In this document: positions 1 through 5,433 of the stretch, one piece after another | How positions within the stretch are numbered: position 1 is the first letter of the stretch | Layout: every line of letters starts with the position of its first letter | Program-made: the position numbers and the translations under genes | Origin: Burkholderiaceae bacterium | GTDB lineage: Bacteria > Pseudomonadota > Gammaproteobacteria > Burkholderiales > Burkholderiaceae | DNA length: 5,611 bases | Direction of reading: 5' to 3' | Assembly: GCA_025458735.1 (NCBI GenBank) | Contig: JALORV010000077.1 | Coordinates: forward strand, 1 to 5,611 | The notes under the pieces: generated by a model | Seen by the model: only the letters and a program-made list of their open reading frames with translations | What the model was told of the DNA's origin: nothing | The model's database searches: none

Positions 1-566
1 GCGAAGCTGCCGATCAGGTTCTTCACGCCGAAGGCGTTCACGCCGTTCTTCACGCCCACGCCGGAGTCGTTCTGCGCCAGCACGGTGGTCGGCACGCGCA
101 CATGGCGGATGCCGCGATGGGTGGACGAGGCCACGTAGCCGATCAGGTCCAGAAAGGCGCCGCCGCCGATGCCGACCACGTAGGCATGCCGGTCGATGCC
201 CAGTTCCACCAGCCGGCGCTGCAGCCGCGTCAGCAGCGCCGGGTCATTCTTGACCTGTTCGCCGCCGGGTACCTGCTCGGGATGTGCCACGAGTTCCATC
301 GCGTCGGCATGCACACCCGCGTAGCCGGCGATGTCGTGCCCCAGCGCGGGGAATGAGGCCGCGACGTTGGCGTCGACGAAGACCACGAAGCGGTGGCGCC
401 GGCTGGACTCACGGCGTTGCAGCGCTTGACGAAAAACCGGGTTGTCGTGCGCGAACAGGTGTTCGGTGAAGTACACCGGGTACTCGTAGCGCACCGCGAA
501 GGACTGCAGGTAGTGCGTCGCTCGACCGTCGTCGTGCTGCGAAAGGCGGGTGATCTCGGCGCTCAT
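1..566 (-). CDS. eboD: EboD-like sugar phosphate cyclase (3-dehydroquinate synthase family), C-terminus cut by window edge
   Basis: The first 188 residues of a 3-dehydroquinate-synthase-fold protein are present, read from ATG at 566-564. Visible family features are the nucleotide-binding loop GIGGGAFLD (about residues 132-140), then THRGIRHVRVPTTVLAQ (149-165), then QNDSGVGVKNGVN (165-177) and VKN (181-183). Asp167, Lys173, Lys182 and Asn183 line up with substrate-binding residues of true dehydroquinate synthases. The usual DSSVGGKTGVN motif is altered to DSGVGVKNGVN, which fits a sugar phosphate cyclase of the ebo type rather than the shikimate enzyme AroB. By family knowledge it should use NAD and a divalent metal to cyclise a sugar phosphate; the true substrate is unknown. 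The metal-binding Glu and His residues lie beyond the edge. No clear Shine-Dalgarno precedes the start, which lies 37 bases after the EboB-like stop, so translation may depend on the upstream gene. The eboD assignment rests on the motif and the neighbours. Confidence 0.88.
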   Translation of the reverse strand, partial: MSAEITRLSQHDDGRATHYLQSFAVRYEYPVYFTEHLFAHDNPVFRQALQRRESSRRHRFVVFVDANVAASFPALGHDIAGYAGVHADAMELVAHPEQVPGGEQVKNDPALLTRLQRRLVELGIDRHAYVVGIGGGAFLDLIGYVASSTHRGIRHVRVPTTVLAQNDSGVGVKNGVNAFGVKNLIGSF

Positions 567-603
567 GGTTCTGGTTTCGTGTGCGGACTCGCCGCGCCGG
601 GCC

Positions 604-1530
604 TCACTTCAGCGTCGCCGTCGCCGCGGCTGCTGCGCCGGGTGCCGTGTCATCGACGCGGGGCACCTGGCCCCGCAACACCGAGTTGCCTTCGAACAGC
701 GACCGCTGGTCGATGCCCTCGGAGCTGGTCCAGTGCGCTTCGTCGAACTGGCCGCTCTGGCCGTAGGCGAGCAGCGCGTTGCCGTAGCAGGTGGCCTCGA
801 CGTCCTTGCGCGCGATGCCGCGTTCCAGCATCAGCCTGGCGGTCTTCGGCACAGCCAGCGGGTCGGACACACCCCAGTCGGCGCTGGAGTCGATGAAGAT
901 GCGCTCCGAGCCGTACTGGCGCACGATCTCCACCATGCGCTCGTTGCCCATCTTGGTCTGCGGATAGAGCGTGAAGGCGGCCCAGAACCCGCGGTCCAGC
1001 ACGTCGCGCACCGTCTCCTCGTTGTTGTGGTCGATGATCACCTTGCCCGGCGCCATGCCCATCTCCAGAGCCACCTCCATGCTGCGTATCGTTCCCGCCT
1101 TCTTGTCGCGGTGCGGCGTGTGCACCATCACCAGCATGTCCAGTTCGCGCGCCAGTTGCAGTTGCGCGCGGTAGTAGCGGTCCTCGAGCGCAGTCTGGTC
1201 GTCGTAGCCAATCTCGCCAACGGCCACCACGCCTTCCTTCGACAGGTAGCGCGGCAGTATGTCCAGCACGGCCTCGGCCAGGGCCTCGTTGTTGGCCTCC
1301 TTGCTGTTCAGGCCGATGGTGCAGTAGTGGCGGATGCCGAACTGCGACGCGCGAAACCGCTCCCAGCCAACCAGGCTGGACAGGTAGTCGATGAAGCTGC
1401 CGACGTTGGTGCGCGGCTGGCCCTGCCAGAACGCCGGCTCGATGACGGCCACGATGCCGGCGTCGCGCATGCGCTCGTAATCGTCGGTGGTGCGCGAGGA
1501 CATGTGGATGTGGGGGTCGATGAAGTGCAT
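604..1530 (-). CDS. eboB: EboB-like TatD family metal-dependent hydrolase
   Basis: This is a 308-residue amidohydrolase-fold (TIM barrel) protein of the TatD family, predicted cytoplasmic with no signal peptide. The metal-site residues can all be seen: His7 and His9 in DPHIH, Glu106 in VGEIGYD, His137 in MVHTPHR, His168 in IDHNNEE, and Asp214 or Asp218 in IDSSADWG. It should therefore be an active metal-dependent hydrolase. TatD relatives are often annotated as DNases, but the position between EboA-like and EboD-like genes makes the ebo-cluster hydrolase the better call; its substrate is unknown. I chose ATG at 1530 because GGAG at 1540-1537 precedes it by 6 bases and the protein then begins MHFIDPHIH, as expected for the family. 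The ATG at 1542 has no ribosome binding site and an extension to 1644 would overlap the EboA-like gene. The gene begins 16 bases after the EboA-like stop. The C-terminus carries a short low-complexity Ala/Thr tail after FEGNSVLRGQ. Confidence 0.92.
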   Translation of the reverse strand: MHFIDPHIHMSSRTTDDYERMRDAGIVAVIEPAFWQGQPRTNVGSFIDYLSSLVGWERFRASQFGIRHYCTIGLNSKEANNEALAEAVLDILPRYLSKEGVVAVGEIGYDDQTALEDRYYRAQLQLARELDMLVMVHTPHRDKKAGTIRSMEVALEMGMAPGKVIIDHNNEETVRDVLDRGFWAAFTLYPQTKMGNERMVEIVRQYGSERIFIDSSADWGVSDPLAVPKTARLMLERGIARKDVEATCYGNALLAYGQSGQFDEAHWTSSEGIDQRSLFEGNSVLRGQVPRVDDTAPGAAAAATATLK

Positions 1531-1536
1531 GCTGCT

Positions 1537-1540
1537 CTCC
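1537..1540 (-). promoter_or_regulatory. Ribosome binding site of the EboB-like gene
   Basis: GGAG on the minus strand, 6 bases before ATG at 1530. It overlaps the competing upstream ATG at 1542, which itself has only ACCCC before it, so it decides in favour of the 1530 start. Confidence 0.6.
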
Positions 1541-1546
1541 ATGGGG

Positions 1547-2407
1547 TCAATGCAGTTCGAGGGCCGAGCGCCAGTCGATGCCACGGGCGGACACCGTATC
1601 GCGCAGGGCTGCGTGGCGCTCGAGCAGGCGGCCGGCCTGTTCATCCCGGGCGCTGCGCAAGGCCAGCACCGCTGCGGCGCGCTCCGCCGCCGAGCCGGTG
1701 TCCAGCAACCGTTCCAGGCTCTCGAGCAGCGGGCCGCTGGCGAAAGGTCCTACGCAGCGCCAAAGCTCGGGATTGACGGGACGCCGCGCCGCCCAGCGTT
1801 CGCGCGCGTAGTCGCCGAGCATGTGCGCGAGCGCCGCGTTGGCGCGGCGGTCCAGGCCGACGATGGCGTGCAGCGTACTGCCGACGAACAGAGCCTTCAG
1901 CACCATCTGATTCCAGGCCTCCTGCGACAACTGCTCGGCCGGGTAGGGGTTGTGGTGGGCCACGGCCTCGAACACGACCTTCATGTTCGAGCGCAGGCCT
2001 TCGGCTGCGCGCAGTCCATGGCGCGGCGGGTCCGGATACAGCGGCAGGCCACGGTAGAAGGCCACGAGTTCGTCGACGTCGGCCGTCGCGCAGAGCTGGT
2101 CGAGGCGGCGGACAAAGCCGTCGCCGTCGGAAGCCGGTGCCAGCAGCAGGCACACCCGCGCGGCCTGATCGACGGTCCATGTGGAGGGGTCCCAGCCCTG
2201 GCGGGCCGTTGCGGCCATGTCGAGCTCGGCACGATCCAGTCGCAGCGCTGCCTTCCCCAGCCTTCGCGACACCAGGCTGACGCTGCGGTAGAGCTCCCGG
2301 TCCGCGCCGCCATCTGAGAGTGTGGCGACGGCTTCGCGCAGCCAGCGCGTGCCGGCCGCGTCGAGACGCCGCTCGAGCCAGAGATGCAGCAGCGCTGCAG
2401 GACTCAT
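1547..2407 (-). CDS. eboA: EboA domain-containing protein
   Basis: The 286-residue product is recognised as an EboA-domain protein, the family that defines ebo clusters; its biochemical role is not known. The most characteristic stretch is residues 140-175, with SNMKVVFEAVAHHNPYPAE followed by AWNQMVLKALFVG. After it come GLDRRAN (184-190), DYARERWAARRPVNPELWR (199-217) and VGPF (219-222). The protein looks largely alpha-helical, with no signal peptide and no convincing membrane segment, so it is probably cytoplasmic. The C-terminal 65 residues are Ala/Leu/Arg-rich helices. The start at 2407 is supported by GAGG at 2419-2416, 8 bases upstream; no better in-frame start lies between it and the previous gene, because the open frame continuing to 2674 is shadow translation of eboF. 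It follows the EboF-like gene by 58 bases and precedes the EboB-like gene by 16 bases, so co-transcription is likely. Confidence 0.92.
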   Translation of the reverse strand: MSPAALLHLWLERRLDAAGTRWLREAVATLSDGGADRELYRSVSLVSRRLGKAALRLDRAELDMAATARQGWDPSTWTVDQAARVCLLLAPASDGDGFVRRLDQLCATADVDELVAFYRGLPLYPDPPRHGLRAAEGLRSNMKVVFEAVAHHNPYPAEQLSQEAWNQMVLKALFVGSTLHAIVGLDRRANAALAHMLGDYARERWAARRPVNPELWRCVGPFASGPLLESLERLLDTGSAAERAAAVLALRSARDEQAGRLLERHAALRDTVSARGIDWRSALELH

Positions 2408-2469
2408 CGCTTGGACCTCGGCAGCCCGTGCATCGTGATGCGCCTCTCGGAGCAGTCCGTGCGGCTCAT
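2404..2469 (-). other. Possible 21-codon mini-ORF bridging eboF and eboA by ATGA overlaps
   Basis: The short gap between the EboF-like and EboA-like genes is spanned by a small open frame of 21 codons. Its ATG overlaps the eboF stop as ATGA (2469-2466), and its own TGA overlaps the eboA ATG as ATGA (2407-2404). A Shine-Dalgarno-like AAGG lies 7 bases before its ATG (2480-2477). The peptide begins MSRTDCSERR and is basic, with no recognisable domain. If translated it could pass ribosomes from eboF to eboA. Chance is quite possible for so short a frame, and eboA has its own GAGG, so this is only a candidate. Confidence 0.2.
2416..2419 (-). promoter_or_regulatory. Ribosome binding site of the EboA-like gene
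   Basis: GAGG on the minus strand, 8 bases before ATG at 2407. It supports that start over any longer version running into the EboF-like gene. Confidence 0.55.
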
Positions 2470-3893
2470 GCCACCGCCTTGCCGCGATGGCTGGAGGCTT
2501 CCGGGCTCTGTGGCCGCGCCGGGTCGCGGAAAAGATGATCCAGCAGAAGCTGCTTGACCGCCGTCGCCGCCACGGGCCCATCGCCGAGCAGCTCGGGCGC
2601 GGTGGTGATGAACAGCGGCCCGTCCTCGTCGCGATCGGTGGGGCGGCCGTGCGAGCCGCGCACCACGGACGCATCCAGCCCGATCACGTCCATCAGGTAG
2701 CGCATGCCGATCGCCTTGCGCGCCAGGCGCGCTGCCACCGCCAGCTTCGGGAAGCGGATCTTGGGGTCGATCAAGAGTTCGGCGGGGTCGTAGCCCGGCT
2801 TGCGGTGGATCTCCACCGTGCGCGCGAAGTCCGGCGCCCGCGCGTCGTCCAGGAAGTGATAGTAGGTGAACCAGCTGTCGGCATGTGCGACGGCGACCAG
2901 CTCGCCGGATCGCGCGTGGTCGAGCCCCGCGGCCCGCTTGCCGACTTCGTCCAGCACTGCTTCGACGCCCGGCAGGGCGCGCAGGCAGGCCGCGACCTCA
3001 GGCAGCAGTTCCGGCCGGGCGACGTAGACATGCGCCAGCTGGTGGTCGGCCACGGCAAAGGCCTCGGATGCGCCGGCGTCCAGCAACTCGCGGCCCCGCT
3101 CCACCCGCACCTTGAGCCAGCCGGCCTGGCGAAGCGCGCGGTTGACGTGCACCGGCCGCGACACTTCGGTGATGCCGTACTCCGACAGCGCCACCACATG
3201 GGCGCCCTGCGCCTTGGCCTTCTCGATGAGCGGGCCGCACAGTGCATCCACCGCAGCCACCTGCGCCGGAATACCGGGATGATTAGGGCCGAATCGCTGC
3301 AGGTCGTAGTCGAGGTGCGGCAGGTAGACCAGCGTCAGCGTCGGCCGGCGTTCGTCCAGCACCTTCAGCGTCGCGTCGGCGATCCAGCGGCTGGACACGA
3401 TGTCCGCACCGGGACCCCAGAAGCGGAACAGCGGAAACTCGCCCAGGCTGCCGAGCAGGCCGTCCCGCAGGTCCGCGGGATGGGTGTAGATGTCGGGAAG
3501 CTTGCGCCCGTCGGCCAAGTACATCGGCCGGGGAGTGACGGCGAAGTCCGCGCTCGAGTACATGTTGTACCACCAGAAGAGCTTCGCGCACGTGAAGGAC
3601 GGATCGCGCCGTCGCGCCGCCTCCCACACCTTCTCGCCGCCCACCAGCCGGTTCGACTGGCGCCACAGCCAGATCTCGCACAGGTCACGAAAATACCAGC
3701 CGTTGGCGACGATGCCGTGATCGCGAGGCAGCAACCCCGTGAGCAGCGTGGACTGCACGGTGGTGGTGACGGCGGGCATGACGGTGCGCAGCGGGCGAAT
3801 GCCTCCCTCGCGCGCCAGCGCGCTCAGGTTCGGCGCGTGCGGCAGCAGACCCGGTGTCAGGCCGACCACGTTGAGGACGAGCGTCGGTTTCAT
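2466..3893 (-). CDS. eboF: EboF-like alkaline phosphatase / nucleotide pyrophosphatase fold protein
   Basis: The 475-residue protein has the layout of the type I phosphodiesterase/nucleotide pyrophosphatase family: an N-terminal strand with APNLSALAREG (20-30), the nucleophile region MPAVTTTVQSTLLTG (39-53), LPRDHGIVANGW (55-66), LPHLDYDLQRFGP (191-203), ALSEYGITEVSRP (235-247) and GSHGRPTD (413-420). It has no signal peptide. Thr43 aligns with the family nucleophile, and Asp195 and His415 match metal ligands. However, other ligands of the two-zinc site appear replaced: Val10 for the N-terminal Asp, Gln199 for a His, and Glu238-Tyr239 for the Asp-His pair. Classical phosphodiesterase activity is therefore uncertain. 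The eboF name rests on this variant plus the adjacent EboA-, EboB- and EboD-like genes. The ATG at 3893 gives the expected MKPTLVLNVVGLTP start, although only a weak ribosome binding site precedes it. It is the first gene of the minus-strand cluster, so its promoter should lie upstream in 3894-4100. Confidence 0.88.
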   Translation of the reverse strand: MKPTLVLNVVGLTPGLLPHAPNLSALAREGGIRPLRTVMPAVTTTVQSTLLTGLLPRDHGIVANGWYFRDLCEIWLWRQSNRLVGGEKVWEAARRRDPSFTCAKLFWWYNMYSSADFAVTPRPMYLADGRKLPDIYTHPADLRDGLLGSLGEFPLFRFWGPGADIVSSRWIADATLKVLDERRPTLTLVYLPHLDYDLQRFGPNHPGIPAQVAAVDALCGPLIEKAKAQGAHVVALSEYGITEVSRPVHVNRALRQAGWLKVRVERGRELLDAGASEAFAVADHQLAHVYVARPELLPEVAACLRALPGVEAVLDEVGKRAAGLDHARSGELVAVAHADSWFTYYHFLDDARAPDFARTVEIHRKPGYDPAELLIDPKIRFPKLAVAARLARKAIGMRYLMDVIGLDASVVRGSHGRPTDRDEDGPLFITTAPELLGDGPVAATAVKQLLLDHLFRDPARPQSPEASSHRGKAVA

Positions 3894-3923
3894 GGAGCTT
3901 GACGCCTAGCGTAGCGCATGCTC

Positions 3924-3949
3924 CCACGCGCCTGCCTTGGGCCGCGTGG
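3924..3949. repeat. Hairpin-forming inverted repeat in the ebo cluster leader
   Basis: CCACGCG (3924-3930) and CGCGTGG (3943-3949) are perfect inverted copies with a 12-base loop. They lie 31-56 bases upstream of the EboF-like start, so the hairpin would be in the 5' leader or promoter region of the cluster. No U-run follows in either direction, so it is not a standard terminator. It could be an operator or leader structure, or chance in GC-rich DNA. Confidence 0.4.
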
Positions 3950-4217
3950 CGAAGCGCAGCACTGCGAAGCACGGCGGCACCTTCGGCCCGCAGGCCGGAT
4001 GGGTCTGGTTGGGGACGTACGCGGGGGTTGAAGCTTCGCGCGGCCATTGGCGCCGCTTCGCGTCGCCTCGATGGGCCTTTCGCCGTATGCCTTGGGGTCT
4101 AGCCATTGCTCCCGAGCGCGTTCGCGCCTGTGGTTTCGTCGCTGCCACGTAAGCTGCCATCGGTGCGTCGCCGGCATCGCTCGTGGGTCGAACAGCTGCC
4201 TACTTGGCGAGTTTAGC

Positions 4218-4254
4218 GGGGTGTCCTGCATCAGCACCCCCTCAGGTCAGGGGG
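4218..4254. repeat. Two mutually exclusive small hairpins
   Basis: GGGGTG (4218-4223) can pair with CACCCC (4235-4240) across an 11-base loop. Alternatively CCCCCT (4237-4242) can pair with AGGGGG (4249-4254) across a 6-base loop. The two stems share 4237-4240, so only one can form at a time. No U-run follows. A role is not evident from sequence alone. Confidence 0.4.
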
Positions 4255-4358
4255 ACGGCGAGCCTTGTATGCGCACCTTGCCGCGCGTCGCCGTCCAACG
4301 CCTCGACTGGCGCGTGCGCGCCCGGATGAAGCGTGAACTGCTGCACGCTTGGACGGCG
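4253..4358. repeat. Three alternating copies of GGACGGCG with nested hairpins
   Basis: GGACGGCGA at 4253-4261 is the perfect inverse of TCGCCGTCC at 4288-4296, across a 26-base loop. The middle copy, extended as CGCCGTCCAA (4289-4298), is also the perfect inverse of TTGGACGGCG at 4349-4358. The middle copy can thus pair with either outer copy but not both. Between the second and third copies sit two further hairpins: GGCGC/GCGCC (4309-4322, GTGC loop) and AAGCGTG/CACGCTT (4329-4350, 8-base loop); the latter overlaps the third copy by two bases. The array ends about 150 bases before the iron-binding-protein start. It could be a structured leader, a regulator-binding array or a remnant of a repeat element. 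Confidence 0.5.
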
Positions 4359-4497
4359 CGTCGACGAGGTCTTGCCCCCCAATCCAAGGGGTGCTGCAGG
4401 CCGATGTTGATGCCATAGTTCGGCCCGCGGTGAGCGGCCCGCATACTGGCGCGTCGTGGGATAAGCCGCTTGCGATCGACTTACGTACCGCATGCAC

Positions 4498-4503
4498 AGG
4501 AGG
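4498..4503 (+). promoter_or_regulatory. Ribosome binding site of the iron-binding-protein gene
   Basis: A full AGGAGG lies 5 bases before ATG at 4509. This fixes the start at 4509 rather than the in-frame ATG at 4470, and the signal peptide then begins correctly. Confidence 0.85.
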
Positions 4504-4508
4504 CAGTG

Positions 4509-5433
4509 ATGTTGGGGCTTCAACGTCGTTACCCGCCGGCACTCTTGGCGTTGGCGTGCGCATTGGTTGCGCCGCCGGCCAGCCAGGCGCAGCAGCGCGA
4601 GCTGCGGGTCATCTCGGACCGCACCGACCAGGGTACGCTGCGCCCGATCCTCGACGCCTTCGAGGCGCGCAGCGGCGCCAAGGTGATCGGCGTTTTCATG
4701 GACCAGGGGCTGGTGAACCGGCTCGAATCGAGGCCCACCGAGGCCGACGTCGTCATCACCAAGGACGCCGAGTTGCTGGACATCGCCGCGCAGCGCAATC
4801 TGCTGGACCCGATCAAGTCCGCCAAGATCAGTTCCGCCATTCCGCCGGAGTTCATGGATTCGGCAGGGCGCTACTTCGTCGATGCCTATCGGGCCCGCCT
4901 TATCTTCTACTCCAAGGAGCGCGTCAAGCCTGGCGAACTCTCCAGCTACGAGGACCTGGCCTCGCCGAAGTGGAAGGGCCGCATCTGCATCCGCTCCGGA
5001 AGCCACGACTACAACCTGGCGCTGTTCGGCATGTTCTTCGCGTCCTATGGCGAGACCAAGGCGAAGGAGATCATCGCCGGCATCGCCAACAACCTGGCGC
5101 GCGCGCCCAAGGGCAACGACCGCGAACAGGCCCGCGCCATCTACGAGGGCAAGTGCGACGTGGCGCTGATGAACAGCTATTACTACGCCTTCATGGCGGC
5201 CAATCCGGAGCAAAAGGCGTGGGCCGAGCCAGCAGTTCGTGGTGGACCGCACCAAGCAGTATTCGGTCTTGCCGGACGTGCCAGTGGACCCGCTGATGGT
5301 CAAGCTCGGCGCGGAGCAGGGCCTGGCCGGCGGGCGCTTCAAGATCGACTTCATCCCGCTCAACCAGATGGCGGGCAAGCGTGAGGCGGTCATCAAGTTC
5401 GTCAATGAGATCCGCTTCGACGCCGAGCGCTGA
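4509..5433 (+). pseudogene. Ferric-iron ABC transporter substrate-binding protein, broken by internal deletion and frameshift
   Basis: The gene encodes a periplasmic binding protein of the FbpA/FutA type. Residues 1-27 form a signal peptide (MLGLQRR, a hydrophobic core, cleavage probably after SQA). The mature part has SDRTDQG (36-42), ADVVITKDAELLD (79-91), YEDLASPKWKGRICIRSGSHDYN (split as YEDLASPKWKG 147-157 and ICIRSGSHDYN 159-169), and the iron-site motif MNSYYY (221-226). Cys160 and Cys216 could form a disulfide. After Glu240 (codon ending at 5228) the frame changes: family sequence resumes in the +1 frame at 5230 with QQFVVDRTKQYSVLPDVPVDP and continues 67 residues to the stop at 5431-5433. 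By comparison with the usual layout of the family, roughly 40-50 residues are missing at the junction, including the expected RGxHVNxSG segment, so this is not a simple one-base slip. Read without the shift, the product ends at 5384 with about 50 unrelated residues. Total coding remnant is 307 residues against a usual 335-350. An assembly or sequencing deletion would look the same. Confidence 0.8.

Larger units (their letters stand above)
3894..4508. other. Divergent intergenic region without a convincing gene
   Basis: About 615 bases separate the start of the ebo-like cluster from the start of the iron-binding-protein gene. Open frames here (for example 3890-4237 minus and 4047-4418 plus) are rich in Arg, Ser and Cys, have no recognisable domain and no good ribosome binding site, and I take them as chance frames. 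Promoters for both directions must lie here, but I see no good -35/-10 pair. CATACT at 4442-4447 is a weak -10 candidate for the plus-strand gene. The region is notable for inverted repeats, listed separately, and for a stretch around 4000-4215 that may be a dispersed intergenic element. I see no tRNA, rRNA, CRISPR or insertion-sequence ends. Confidence 0.75.

Noticed and set aside
1530..1644. A longer N-terminus for the EboB-like protein, starting at 1644 or 1542
   Set aside because: The extra residues overlap the EboA-like gene and resemble no family member; a GGAG correctly placed before 1530 and the MHFIDPHIH start favour the short form.
550..1776. A 408-codon plus-strand open frame
   Set aside because: It is antisense to the EboB-like gene and part of the EboA-like gene; the product is His/Val/Arg-rich without recognisable motifs.
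2408..2674. A longer EboA-like protein starting at 2674
   Set aside because: The extension is out-of-frame translation of the EboF-like gene; ATG at 2407 has a ribosome binding site.
2487..3902. A 471-codon plus-strand open frame opposite the EboF-like gene
   Set aside because: It is the antisense shadow of a real gene in GC-rich DNA. Its protein is rich in Arg, Gln and His with no domain, while the minus-strand reading has clear family motifs.
3981..3999. A GC-rich hairpin CGGCC/GGCCG as a terminator
   Set aside because: No U-run follows on either strand, and no gene ends here because both flanking units point away.
3890..4418. Several small open frames in the intergenic region on both strands
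   Set aside because: They lack ribosome binding sites and domains and have Arg/Ser/Cys-rich composition typical of chance frames.
4421..4442. Direct repeat CGGCCCGC (4421-4428 and 4435-4442)
   Set aside because: Eight bases of GC-only sequence repeated once is expected by chance at this base composition.
4419..4447. A promoter made of TTCGGC and CATACT with 17-base spacing before the iron gene
   Set aside because: Both hexamers match the consensus poorly; the spacing alone is not enough to call it.
4470..4508. Start of the iron-binding protein at the ATG at 4470
   Set aside because: It would place 13 polar residues before the signal peptide, and the AGGAGG at 4498-4503 fits only the ATG at 4509.
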